Source of the DNA: Selaginella moellendorffii
Lineage: Eukaryota; Streptophyta; Lycopodiopsida; Selaginellales; Selaginellaceae
Direction: 5' to 3'
Length of the DNA stretch: 64,000 bases
Assembly: GCF_000143415.4 (NCBI RefSeq)
Contig: NW_003314266.1
Span: 890,463-954,462, forward strand
Shown: positions 42,889 through 52,953 of the stretch, one piece after another
Numbering within the stretch: the first letter of the stretch is position 1
How the letters are laid out: each line of letters begins with the position of its first letter
Translations under genes and position numbers: made by a program
The notes under the pieces: model-generated
What the model was told of the DNA's origin: nothing
The model's database searches: none
Seen by the model: only the letters and a program-made list of their open reading frames with translations

Positions 42889-44739
42889 ATGATCTTCTCC
42901 CGCCTGCATTTTGCTGTCTCTAAATGGAGATGGTTCTCTAAGCTGCGACCCCATTTCCAGCGACCAAGGAGTAGTAGACTTCCTTTCGCGATCGTAGCGG
43001 TGAGAGAATCACACACACAGCCCTTGAGTGGCCTTTGCAGCAGCAGTACCAGCAACAGTAGCAGCAAGCCGAAGAAGGAGACACTGTTCGCGATCTCCAT
43101 CGCTGAGACAGTTTCCAGGTCGGGCACTTCGATGGAGAGCATAGAGGCGGCGCTGAGATGGTTCCAAGGTACTCCCAGCAACAGCTTGGTGGGAGTGGTG
43201 CTCAAGAACATCCAGGAGCCGGACAGTGCGTGGTTCTTCTTCCAGTGGGCGAGGAGGAAGGCCGGTTTCAGGCACAACACTTACACCTGGAACGTCCTGC
43301 TGAGCGTGTTCGTGAGGGAAAAGAGGCACGCCGAGGCGAGACAGATGATGGACGAGCAGATGCTCCACGACTGCTTTCCGGACGTGGTGACTTTCACCAC
43401 GCTCATGACGGGTTACTCGAGAGCCGGGGAGATGCGAGCTTGTGTGGAACTTATGGAGGAGTATTGGGCCAGGAACACGGACAAGCCCCCGACTGCTCAG
43501 ATGTACAACGTCCTGCTCAATGGTTTCTTCAACGCGGGGATGTTTGGAGAGGCTCTGGTCCAGTTCGAGAAGATGGTGCAAGTGTGCCGGCCGACGCTGG
43601 TGACTTACAACACGCTGGTTACGGGGCTGTCCAAGTCGGGCATGGTGAGAGACGCGCTCGGGATGCTCGAGTTCATGATCGAGTCGGGGCTTTCACCGGA
43701 CGTGATCACTTTCAACTCGGTGCTCGACGGGCTGTGCAAGGAGCAGCGGATACTCGACGCGCACAACGTTTTCAAGCGGGCTCTGGAGAGGGGGTGCCGG
43801 CCGAACGTTGTCACTTACAGCACCTTGATCGACGGGCTGTCGAAGATGGCGAAGATGGACGAGGCGTTGCAGCTCCTGGCGAAGATGGTGGAGCTGGGCT
43901 GCCGCGCAAACACGGTGACTTACTCCACGGTCGTGGACGGGCTGCTCAAAGTCGGGAGAATGGAGGACGCGGTCGTGGTTCTCAGGCAGATGAGGGACGC
44001 CGGGTGCTTGCCGGACGCGGTGACTTACAACACTCTCATCGATGGATTCTTCAAGCGGCAGAGGCTGCGGGAGGCCGTCGGTTTACTCCGCGAGATGCTC
44101 GAGGCCGGGTTCCATCCCAGCGTTGTGACTTACACCACGCTGTGCCACGGGCTTTGCCGGAGCGGCCGCTTCGACGAGGCTGTGGAGATCCTCGACTACA
44201 TGGCTGCTCGAGGCTGCGCTCCCAACGCCATCACTTACAGCTCCATCGTCGACGGACTGTGCAAGGCCGGGAGAGTGACCGAGGCGCTGGGATACTTCGA
44301 AAAGATGGCGCGGGACGAGGTGGTGGCTCCTCACGTCATAGCTTACTCGGCGCTCATCGACGGGCTCTGCAAAGCTGGCAAGATCGACGAGGCGTACGAG
44401 TTCCTCGAGCGGATGATCCGAGCGGGCCGGATCCCGGACGTGGTGACTTTCAGCATTCTCATCAATGGGCTGTGCGACGCCGGGCGGATCGACACGGGGC
44501 TGGAGCTCTTCCGTGGCATGGCCGAGCGAGGCTGCGTCCCGGACATGGTGACGTACGCTACTCTCGTCGACAGGCTTTGCCGAGCTAGCAGAGTGGACGA
44601 AGCTTTCGATCTCTTCCAGCAAATGAGGAGCGATGGATTGTCGCCGGATAGATCGACTCGGAGAACTATGATCCATGGCCTTCTCGAGGTGAACAGGGAC
44701 GAAGACGCGAAGAGAATCCAAGACGAAGAGAACTCTTGA
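42889..44739 (+). CDS. P-class pentatricopeptide repeat protein 3
   Basis: An intronless gene of about 616 codons from ATG 42889 (MIFSRLHFAVSKWRWFSKLR, presequence-like). A Ser-rich spacer precedes roughly thirteen PPR motifs, very regular in the middle: LVTYNTLVTGLSKSGMVRDA, VITFNSVLDGLCKEQRILDA, VVTYSTLIDGLSKMAKMDEA, AVTYNTLIDGFFKRQRLREA, AITYSSIVDGLCKAGRVTEA. GC-rich codon use makes long shadow ORFs in other frames (for example 43158-44588), which are not genes. Confidence 0.93.
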   Translation: MIFSRLHFAVSKWRWFSKLRPHFQRPRSSRLPFAIVAVRESHTQPLSGLCSSSTSNSSSKPKKETLFAISIAETVSRSGTSMESIEAALRWFQGTPSNSLVGVVLKNIQEPDSAWFFFQWARRKAGFRHNTYTWNVLLSVFVREKRHAEARQMMDEQMLHDCFPDVVTFTTLMTGYSRAGEMRACVELMEEYWARNTDKPPTAQMYNVLLNGFFNAGMFGEALVQFEKMVQVCRPTLVTYNTLVTGLSKSGMVRDALGMLEFMIESGLSPDVITFNSVLDGLCKEQRILDAHNVFKRALERGCRPNVVTYSTLIDGLSKMAKMDEALQLLAKMVELGCRANTVTYSTVVDGLLKVGRMEDAVVVLRQMRDAGCLPDAVTYNTLIDGFFKRQRLREAVGLLREMLEAGFHPSVVTYTTLCHGLCRSGRFDEAVEILDYMAARGCAPNAITYSSIVDGLCKAGRVTEALGYFEKMARDEVVAPHVIAYSALIDGLCKAGKIDEAYEFLERMIRAGRIPDVVTFSILINGLCDAGRIDTGLELFRGMAERGCVPDMVTYATLVDRLCRASRVDEAFDLFQQMRSDGLSPDRSTRRTMIHGLLEVNRDEDAKRIQDEENS

Positions 44740-44888
44740 TTACGACGAAAACAGTTATAAGTTCGAATCCGGGCATCGACAATGATAAGATCGCGCGTTC
44801 GAATCCGGGCACGTACAAATCATCGTGTCGGAGTTTCGACTCCTGTCCGCGACGGTATGGGTTTTAGGGTTCTTGGTTTTGAGCTCCA

Positions 44889-46865
44889 ATGATCCGGCAA
44901 TGGCGGCAATGCCGCTCGCCATTCCGCGTCTCCTACCCGTATTCCAATCCGGGCCACGTCCAGTCCCTGCTCGGCATCCTCGACAATGCGCCCGGCAGCA
45001 GCGGCGGCAGCGATCTCGCGGCGCTCCTCAACTCGAGGTACGATCCCGGCGTTATCATCACCAAGGACACGCTGCGTGTCGTCCTTCGCGAGGTGAAATC
45101 CGCGGAGCTTGCGAAGCAGCTCTTTGATTGGGCTGCTACCAGGCCGCACTTCAGCCACAACAATCTCACTCGCAATGCGCTGCTCTTCGCGACGATTCGG
45201 GGGGGACAGATCGAGCAGGCCCGCGAGATTTTCAAGGGCATTGTTGAGAAGAAGGCCGATATCTATGCGTACAATGCCATGATCAATGCCTACTGCTTGA
45301 AAGGAGAGTTTTCCGCGGCCTATGCGTTGCTGGAAGAGATGAAAACGCACGGGATTGCCAAGAACACCGTCACACACGGGATAGTGATCAAGGCGCTGTG
45401 TGGCAATGACCGGATAGACGAGGCTGTGAGTTACTTTCACTCCATTCCCGAGGACTGCCGGGACGAGATCTCGTATAACACTTTGATCACTAGCCTGGTG
45501 GCTTCCAGGCGGTCCGAGCAGGCCTTGGAGCTTCTTCGGGCGATGGTAGCCGATGGAGGAAGCCCGGATGCTTGCAACTACATGACCGTGATGGATGGGC
45601 TCTTCAAAGCTGGCTCTCCAGAGGTGGCGGCGAAGTTATTCCAGGAGATGCGCTCCAGGGGCCACTCGCCAGACTTGAGAACGTACACCATCATGATCTC
45701 GGGGCTGTCCAAGGCCAAGCAGCTGCCACTGGCTTGCGACTACTTTGAGGAGATGCTACGCAAGAATCTCAAGCCGGACGCCATCGTATACTCGAGCTTG
45801 ATCGATGCGTTTTGCAAGGCCGACAAGGTGGACGACGCATGGAAGCTTTTGCGTTCTAGTGGGATCGAGCCAACCATAACCATGTACAGCACGATGGTCG
45901 ACTCGCTCTGCAAGAACAGGGGGACGGACAAGGCTCTCGAGGTCATCCGGGAGATGAAGAGCAAGAACTGCGAACCGGGGATCCACATATGGACGTCGCT
46001 GGCGACGGCTTATGTGGCCGAAGGACGGGTGGACGAGGCTCTGAAGCTTGTGAATGACCTCGAGTGTGATCCGGACGTGATCTTCTACAGCAGGCTCATT
46101 GGCGTGCTCTACGACACCGGCAGAAGCGACGAGGCTCTCAACATCTTCAACACCATGGTCGAGAAAGGCCTCGCTCCAGACGGTCAGACTTACTCGACGA
46201 TCGTCCACTGCTTCTGCAAGCAAGGCAACATGCGGGCCGCGTCGAAGTTCGCTGCGCTGATGCACGGGACTGGCGTGAAGATGGAGCCTATCGTCTATGG
46301 CATGCTCATGGACGGCTACTTCCGGGAGTGCAACATGGAAGAGGCTCTCAAAACTTACGAGGTGATGCTCTCCAAAGGCGTGCGTCCCAATCCAGTGATC
46401 TACAACATTCTGGTCGGCGGGCTTTGCAAGATGAGGAGGCTGGAGCATGCCACCGAGGTCTTTCGGGAGATGCAAGAGAAGGATGGCATCGTTCCCTCCG
46501 CCAAGAGTTACAGCATTCTCATCCACGGAGCTGCAAAGGCGAGGGAGGTGGAAAAGGTGCTGGATCTTCTGACGGAGATGATCGACAACGGCGTCATTCC
46601 AAACCACATGACTTACACGAGCGTCATCTCCGCTCTCGGCAAGGCTGGCCGCCTGAGCGAGGCGAAGGATGTGTTCCAGGACATGGTGAAGATGGGCCTG
46701 GTGCAAGATGCTCCTGCGTATGGTGCTCTCATCAACGAGCTTTGCAAGAGGTCGAGCTTGGGCGAGGCATGGGACTTGCTTCAGGACATGATGGACAGTG
46801 GCTGCGCGCCGGACAAGAAGGTCTACAAGTCATTTTACCGGGCAGTGAGCAAGAGGGAGCAGTGA
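44889..46865 (+). CDS. P-class pentatricopeptide repeat protein 4
   Basis: An intronless gene of 658 codons. N-terminus MIRQWRQCRSPFRVSYPYSN is Arg-rich and suits an organelle presequence. About fifteen PPR motifs, for example IYAYNAMINAYCLKGEFSAA, AIVYSSLIDAFCKADKVDDA, PVIYNILVGGLCKMRRLEHA and HMTYTSVISALGKAGRLSEA. It is less similar to genes 1-3 than they are to each other, so it may be an older member of the cluster. Confidence 0.93.
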   Translation: MIRQWRQCRSPFRVSYPYSNPGHVQSLLGILDNAPGSSGGSDLAALLNSRYDPGVIITKDTLRVVLREVKSAELAKQLFDWAATRPHFSHNNLTRNALLFATIRGGQIEQAREIFKGIVEKKADIYAYNAMINAYCLKGEFSAAYALLEEMKTHGIAKNTVTHGIVIKALCGNDRIDEAVSYFHSIPEDCRDEISYNTLITSLVASRRSEQALELLRAMVADGGSPDACNYMTVMDGLFKAGSPEVAAKLFQEMRSRGHSPDLRTYTIMISGLSKAKQLPLACDYFEEMLRKNLKPDAIVYSSLIDAFCKADKVDDAWKLLRSSGIEPTITMYSTMVDSLCKNRGTDKALEVIREMKSKNCEPGIHIWTSLATAYVAEGRVDEALKLVNDLECDPDVIFYSRLIGVLYDTGRSDEALNIFNTMVEKGLAPDGQTYSTIVHCFCKQGNMRAASKFAALMHGTGVKMEPIVYGMLMDGYFRECNMEEALKTYEVMLSKGVRPNPVIYNILVGGLCKMRRLEHATEVFREMQEKDGIVPSAKSYSILIHGAAKAREVEKVLDLLTEMIDNGVIPNHMTYTSVISALGKAGRLSEAKDVFQDMVKMGLVQDAPAYGALINELCKRSSLGEAWDLLQDMMDSGCAPDKKVYKSFYRAVSKREQ

Positions 46866-47534
46866 GCATCTCGGCGGCTTTGCAAAGCGTTTTCGAGCTT
46901 CGTCGAGCTTGAAGGTGAGCTGAAGATCTCCAGGTTCCTCAGGTAACGGGATAATAGAAATCGCTTCTTCAAATCATCCACATGTTTCCATGTCCTTTTC
47001 TCAGGCGAAACTGTGGCGATGAACGAGGAGTGTGTCGCCTCATTCTTTCCCTACGTTCCGGAGGCCGAGATTGAGAACGATACGACAGACTCTTCCTATC
47101 CATCGAGGTCGAAAGTAAGTGAGAGTAAGCTGGTTTTCTTCAAGCAAAGACCAGAGAACGAGATTTATGTAAAGCAAGCGCAGGTATGAATTGGAATCCA
47201 AACTAGAGAAGTTAAAAATTATGTAGAGCAAGCCAGGTAAGACCAGGTATGGAATTGTCGATCATTTGTTCTCTCTCTATTGGAATCCAAACTTTGCAGA
47301 GAATACACACGAGATGAAAGGAAGTTACGTTATGCAGAATGACCATAAACTCCACCACTCTTGCTCGTCCATCCTGGGGTCCTGGATCTCACGTTCTCAC
47401 CAAGTACACACTTGATGTATCAAATTAATTGATAGAAAGATTATTGGGAAGGCACAAAGATTTTGCAGAATTATTATTGTTTCTCAAACTTTCTATACAA
47501 CCATTGCATCTTAATGTAAATTAAACTTTTATAG

Positions 47535-48425
47535 TTAGCAAGATTTTACATCTGTTCCCCACATTCTTTTGATAACTGGATATTTTGAGAATCTGTGTTG
47601 GGTAGATTCATATAATACTAAATTACAGCTATTTTGAAGTGATAAAAATGTGTTCATCATGCAATTTTTATATTTGCAATATGTATTTGGAGACCATATA
47701 GCTATTTTGTTTCCAGAATAAAATACTAAATTTCCATCTAGTTGTATTCTTAATTGACATCCACTATCATTTTCGTATCCTTTCTTAGACCATTTTTCAA
47801 TATTATAAATATAAAGTACTAATCTACAATTTATATGTAAATATAAAATTGCTTTTTGATTTGGTGATACTAAGAATTCAGTAGACTTCAAGTAATAATA
47901 GGGCATAATACTTATTAATGTAGTAAGATAAATTTTACAAACATTTAAGGAATTTAGTTTAGGAAATAGTAATTGGGGATTATGATTTTTGTAATTTGTA
48001 ATAGTATATTGAATAGCATAATACTCGAGTACCATAGTAAAAAATGATGCACATAATCTTTCTAAAGTATTTCGATGGGATCTTAATAAGGCAGTTAAAT
48101 ATCTTTTAACATTATCTCCATCATCATATTCAGGATCCTCTTGATCAGCTACACATAAAGGAAAAGATTTTCCTTTTGAACCATAAATCCACATTTCAGT
48201 AAAAATATTTAATTTTCCATAAATATCATCTTCTAATGTAAATTGAAAATTCATACTTTGACCTTTAGGTAATTCTCCAGAAGATATATTATCAATCATT
48301 AAATCCATTGCATAAGTAATTAATTTAGCACTTTCTTTTGACATTGCATTTTCTTCTCCATGTTCTATTTGTGAGTTAATAGTACCAAAAAAATATAAAT
48401 TAATTAACATAAATATAATTCTCAT
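47535..48425 (-). CDS. secreted protein with bulb-type (mannose-binding-like) lectin domain, AT-rich
   Basis: A single-exon ORF of 296 codons. It begins with a signal peptide (MRIIFMLINLYFFGTINSQ). The C-terminal third has three beta-prism-like strands around the QxDxNxVxY mannose motif: HINCRLVLYIYN (degenerate), IQLDGNLVFYSGNKIAIWSP (Q, D, N, V and Y all present) and LQNSCNLVLYE (degenerate), ending MWGTD. The region from about 20 to 165 is not recognised; it has a long acidic stretch (DQEDPEYDDGDN). The gene is far more AT-rich than the PPR genes next to it. One intact sugar site of three suggests weak or altered binding. Confidence 0.65.
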   Translation of the reverse strand: MRIIFMLINLYFFGTINSQIEHGEENAMSKESAKLITYAMDLMIDNISSGELPKGQSMNFQFTLEDDIYGKLNIFTEMWIYGSKGKSFPLCVADQEDPEYDDGDNVKRYLTALLRSHRNTLERLCASFFTMVLEYYAIQYTITNYKNHNPQLLFPKLNSLNVCKIYLTTLISIMPYYYLKSTEFLVSPNQKAILYLHINCRLVLYIYNIEKWSKKGYENDSGCQLRIQLDGNLVFYSGNKIAIWSPNTYCKYKNCMMNTFLSLQNSCNLVLYESTQHRFSKYPVIKRMWGTDVKSC

Positions 48426-48429
48426 TTTT

Positions 48430-49240
48430 ATTTTAAATAAAAATAAATAATAGTTAGTATAAAATCTATTTTTAAAAAAATAATAATATTTTTGTACTTT
48501 ACATTGAATCTAAAAAAAGCCTAGTAAATTTAAAAGAATGGCAAGTAAGTATTGATTAGATATTAATAATATATGTTTATGAGTTTATTTCTTTTGAACA
48601 AATGGCACTTCTCTTCTCTCTAGGCACTAAATGCCAAAGAGCTGGAATGGCAACTTCTCAAGTGAATATCAATCATCTCTCATTCTCTTTATCCTAATTG
48701 TTGATTTTCAGCCACCCTCAAGCTATAATACATCATTCACATTGTTTTAGCACATTTGTAGTAATCCTATATTTATTAATTTGGGAAATTCTACTAAATT
48801 TGAGACTTAAAGGAATCTTTTGAAAAATAAGAATAAGAATATTTTTAGAATATTCTTAAAATTAATGAAGTATATTAAGTTTCAGCAAAGCTTTTTAACT
48901 AAAGCTCTACTCCCATAGATCTTACCAAAGCACAACAAACATTAAAAATGAAAATATATATTATTGTCAATTTGACATCCATTTAATAGCCTCTTGGAAA
49001 TGCTTTGGGTGAAATAGCCAACCACTATATTCATATATAAAAATGAATAAAATTACCAAAATATTTATCAATCATTTTGGAATCTATTACTTCTAATGAA
49101 GATATGAAAGAATTTTAGATTAATGTAGTAAATATTTACTTTTAAGAAAAATCATTGTCAACTAAAGTATAATTTTTTTACTTCATAATCTTATATCACC
49201 TGTTAAAATAATTAATTATAGAATGAATGTTTTTCCAAAA
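48430..49240. other. very AT-rich intergenic DNA
   Basis: No gene, repeat or structured element that I can support. Confidence 0.4.
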
Positions 49241-49249
49241 TAAAAAAAA

Positions 49250-49640
49250 TTACCTAATTTCTAATTTTAAACTATGTGCTACACCTTCAATAGCAAACTT
49301 TAGAGGAGTAACTGTATGTGCATATTGTTTATAAAACCAACCAAAAACAATACTTTCAAGTGAGATAGTCATTTGAGGATCTTTTAGATTCAATTTTCAT
49401 TTCTTTTCCCACCACCTTATATATTATTGATTTTCTAATTGATTATATGGGCCACATAGGATATACTATTGAAATTTGACTTATGTAATACCATATGTAA
49501 GTTTTGAATTTTCCACACATCTTCCTAACTATATTGGATATGTATCATCTACTAGCTGAACAAATACATCATATCCTTCAGTAATTTCAGAGATGGTAAA
49601 ATATTTTTGAGGTAGTTGATTTTTTTGACCAACATAATGA
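49250..49640 (-). pseudogene. decayed coding remnant, family unknown
   Basis: The minus strand reads protein-like text broken by stops: YFTISEITEGYDVFVQLVDD near 49560-49620, then after several stops PQMTISLESIVFGWFYKQYA and TVTPLKFAIEGVAH near 49270-49370. The composition is not random AT-rich DNA. A virus- or element-derived origin is possible but not shown. Confidence 0.35.
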
Positions 49641-49649
49641 GGTATTATA

Positions 49650-50957
49650 GTGCATGTGATTTTCACCTTTTATCTTATGATGATTTACCATAAAATAACC
49701 ATGTTAAACCCTTTATATGCCACATGTCACATGCCACGTGCCACATGCCATATGTCTTTAAAGACAGTGGAGTTTTAAAGCCTTGGGCCACTAAATGAAA
49801 GAATGGAGCTAAACTCCTGTCGCAAATATAACTTCGGATATCGAAAGTTATCTGTCGGTTGTCCTTTTGGATATTCTTTTCTTACTGCCACGACAACAAA
49901 AGGTCGATATTGCTGGATCCTTTATTAATCTCCCCCTAAACTAGTTAAGAAACTGGTCATCACATATGCACTTAAACCAAAAGGGCACTAAGGAAGGAAA
50001 TCCTAAGTTGTTATTTATCAAGCAGACTTGACATGGTGATGAAAAACTCATGATGTTGACTTACACTTGCTAGTGTTGCGAACCCCCGCGATATTGGGTT
50101 TGGTCCTTTAATATTCGCTAAATGATAGCTTACCGTGTCTACCAAACACCCTCGCTATCAAACACCTTGTGTTAGTACCATTCGGTTTCAATTACTATTT
50201 ATGAAAAGTGTCTAGATTTACTAGTTTGGCATATCAACGGAATGTAGAGATTGTCTTGAACACAATGGTGTTCGTCTTGTGTCCAAATTCACAATCTAGG
50301 GATATTCCATATTTAATAAGTTTCAAACTTGTCCCAAAAACTAACTCCTTGTACTGAGGGTGGCTAAAGGTGAAAGCCCAAAGCATGTGTTCCTTGAGGG
50401 GGGGGGGGGGAGGGGGGTGGCTGTGGGAGGGTTCCAAATGTATAATAGGGATAATAGGTAGATTGAGTATGGTTGACCAACTTAAGACATAATTTAGTTC
50501 CCGCTTGTATGCCTATCCTTGTTTTGCGTCCGGCTTGGGTCTAACCCAAGTTGCATACCATGCTAGTTGGTGAAGTACCCATATCCTCACGTTAAGCCAC
50601 CGGTATGCTGAAATAGCACTAAATTCCGTTTAGCTCCATTTTATGTGCTAGTCCTAGCATTGGGATGTTAGTTGCTCTAGAATTGTTTCAAGTCACTCTA
50701 TGCTCCTGTCCCTTTGCTCCTTGGGTTGTACGCTCATAAGTTGTTTCGTGCTCTAGTGCCATCACTCCTTAGCTCTTTGCTAAGAGTTTGGCTTCGTTCC
50801 TTCATTCAATGGCCCAAGGCCTTGAAATCTGGGTTCCGCACCACTGTCCTTTGGACACGTGGTATGTGGCATGTGGCACATGGAGGGTTTAGATTTTGCT
50901 TCATGGTGATCCTATAATAAATCATTATAGGATAAAGGGTAAAAACCACGTGCATTA
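49650..50957. mobile_element. inverted-repeat element
   Basis: The left end (GTGCATGTGATTTTCACC, TTTATCTTATGATGATTTA, CACATGCCACGTGCCACATG, GCCTTGGGCCACTAAATGAA) matches the reverse complement of 50805-50957 (GCACGTGGTTTTTACCCTTT, ATGATTTATTATAGGATCAC, GCCTTGGGCCATTGAATGAA). That gives terminal inverted repeats of about 150-200 bp around a 1.3 kb element. No transposase is visible. The target-site duplication is unclear. Confidence 0.5.
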
Positions 50958-51285
50958 CAAGTCCCTAGCTTACAGCCAAGGAACAAAGGGACTGAAGTGC
51001 GAAACAACGTTTAAGCATTCAGCCCAAAGAGTGAAGAGACAAAAACATGAAGCAATATAGGAATAGTCTTAGAGCATTAAGCATCCCAATGCTAGGACCA
51101 ATATGCAAAATAGAGCTAAATGAACCACCATTTTAGCATACCGGTGGCCTAACGCGAGGATATAGGTACTTTACTAGCTAGTATAGTGAAACTTGGGCTT
51201 AAACACAAGCCAAATGCAGAACAATGACAGACACACAAGTGAGAGTTAAACTATAGCTTAAGTTGGTCAGCCATTCCCTACCTAC
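50470..51285. repeat. long inverted repeat (arms about 290 bp)
   Basis: Arm 50470-50765 and the reverse complement of 50990-51285 share GGTTGACCAACTTAAG-like, CACCGGTATGCT, TTTAGCTC-ATTTT, GTCCTAGCATTGGGATG and CCTTTG-TCCTTGG blocks in order. The right arm ends 46 bp before the assembly gap, which suggests that the gap was caused by this repeat. The pair could be two element copies in opposite direction rather than one hairpin. Confidence 0.65.
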
Positions 51286-51331
51286 TTACTATCTCTCGGG
51301 AGAAGCGCAGCAAGTAACGTATACCTAGCTC

Positions 51332-52057
51332 NNNNNNNNNNNNNNNNNNNNNNNNNNNNNNNNNNNNNNNNNNNNNNNNNNNNNNNNNNNNNNNNNNNNN
51401 NNNNNNNNNNNNNNNNNNNNNNNNNNNNNNNNNNNNNNNNNNNNNNNNNNNNNNNNNNNNNNNNNNNNNNNNNNNNNNNNNNNNNNNNNNNNNNNNNNNN
51501 NNNNNNNNNNNNNNNNNNNNNNNNNNNNNNNNNNNNNNNNNNNNNNNNNNNNNNNNNNNNNNNNNNNNNNNNNNNNNNNNNNNNNNNNNNNNNNNNNNNN
51601 NNNNNNNNNNNNNNNNNNNNNNNNNNNNNNNNNNNNNNNNNNNNNNNNNNNNNNNNNNNNNNNNNNNNNNNNNNNNNNNNNNNNNNNNNNNNNNNNNNNN
51701 NNNNNNNNNNNNNNNNNNNNNNNNNNNNNNNNNNNNNNNNNNNNNNNNNNNNNNNNNNNNNNNNNNNNNNNNNNNNNNNNNNNNNNNNNNNNNNNNNNNN
51801 NNNNNNNNNNNNNNNNNNNNNNNNNNNNNNNNNNNNNNNNNNNNNNNNNNNNNNNNNNNNNNNNNNNNNNNNNNNNNNNNNNNNNNNNNNNNNNNNNNNN
51901 NNNNNNNNNNNNNNNNNNNNNNNNNNNNNNNNNNNNNNNNNNNNNNNNNNNNNNNNNNNNNNNNNNNNNNNNNNNNNNNNNNNNNNNNNNNNNNNNNNNN
52001 NNNNNNNNNNNNNNNNNNNNNNNNNNNNNNNNNNNNNNNNNNNNNNNNNNNNNNNNN
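51332..52057. other. assembly gap (N)
   Basis: 726 undetermined bases between scaffolded contigs. Any open frame across it is meaningless. Confidence 0.99.
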
Positions 52058-52069
52058 CTCAATTAACTC

Positions 52070-52185
52070 CACTAACACAAAAGGGACTGATAAAGGGTCT
52101 AGCAATACCAACCTCCTACCATTGTGGTAGTAAGGAAAGACATTCTAAAAGGACTAGTTGACACAATCACATTCATGATAGGTAT
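52070..52185 (+). repeat. dispersed repeat, second copy of 4440-4545
   Basis: ACCATTGTGGTAGTAAGGAA, TTCTAAAAGGACT and ACAATCACATTCA correspond to the copy near 4480-4530. Confidence 0.5.
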
Positions 52186-52189
52186 ATCA

Positions 52190-52560
52190 AGTTTATTATT
52201 TTTATTATATGATCCTTTTTTTAAAAATTTCTCTTTGGGAATATGGCCAAAATCCTCCTAAAAGTCTTGAATTAACTTTTAGGGGAATTAATAGTGTATT
52301 TACTACTGTTTTTTTCCAATAATTAAGCATGGGCTCCATTTTGATAGTATAACCATTACCTTTTTGTGGAAATTCTTTATTTTAATGATCCATTATCTTT
52401 TGTAATCCTGGTATAACTAATGGATCAATCTTAGTTAAAGGTAATGGCTTAGGTTCACCAATAGGCAAAAGTGGTTCTTCATTTGTTGAATTTCTTTTAA
52501 AAAGCTCACTTAAGCTCTATTTCGTTAAAGTGGGAATTGTCATTATCCCATTTGTAAAAT
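52190..52560 (-). pseudogene. second AT-rich decayed coding remnant
   Basis: The minus strand gives EEPLLPIGEPKPLPLTKIDP, LVIPGLQKIMDH, a stop, then PMLNYWKKTVVNTLL, with further breaks. It resembles a once-coding sequence of the same AT-rich type as 49250-49640, but the family is not recognised. Confidence 0.35.
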
Positions 52561-52953
52561 AAGGTTTCCAAACCTTTATATAGTATATAAATATAACAAA
52601 ATTCAACTGCATTGAGGCACATGCCATTTTATTTTAAACAAGGAAATGTCTACTCAATCACTTCTCCTCCCCCTGCCACTGCTTCACCTCTCTCTTCTCC
52701 TTGTCATCGTCGTCCAATTTCTTTCCATCCTTTTAATATTGGCTCAGTTGCTCCGAGTCTAGGTGGAGCCCAAGTCCCCATTCAATCTTTACTTTCCCCT
52801 TATTAATAAAACAACTTCGTAGATTTCCAATAACATGCTGTAACACTTCTAGTATAATGCAAATCCTCTCAAAGAATTGTCTTTTAATATTAATACAATG
52901 GCATGGAACCCCATGCCATAATAAGTTACATTTTAAAATAAATACATGCCATC

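Noticed and set aside
43158-44588. 476-codon ORF in PPR gene 3
   Set aside because: Overlaps the PPR frame on the same strand; its Arg/Gly/His-rich text is a frame-shifted shadow of PPR repeats.
44755-44815. Two tRNA genes
   Set aside because: Only B-box-like sequence; no cloverleaf is possible in the spacing.
47019-47189. 56-codon ORF starting MNEECVASFFPY
   Set aside because: Short, no homology recognised, in the 3' region after PPR gene 4; coding status cannot be supported.
51278-52111. ORFs across the N run
   Set aside because: Made of undetermined bases; no information.
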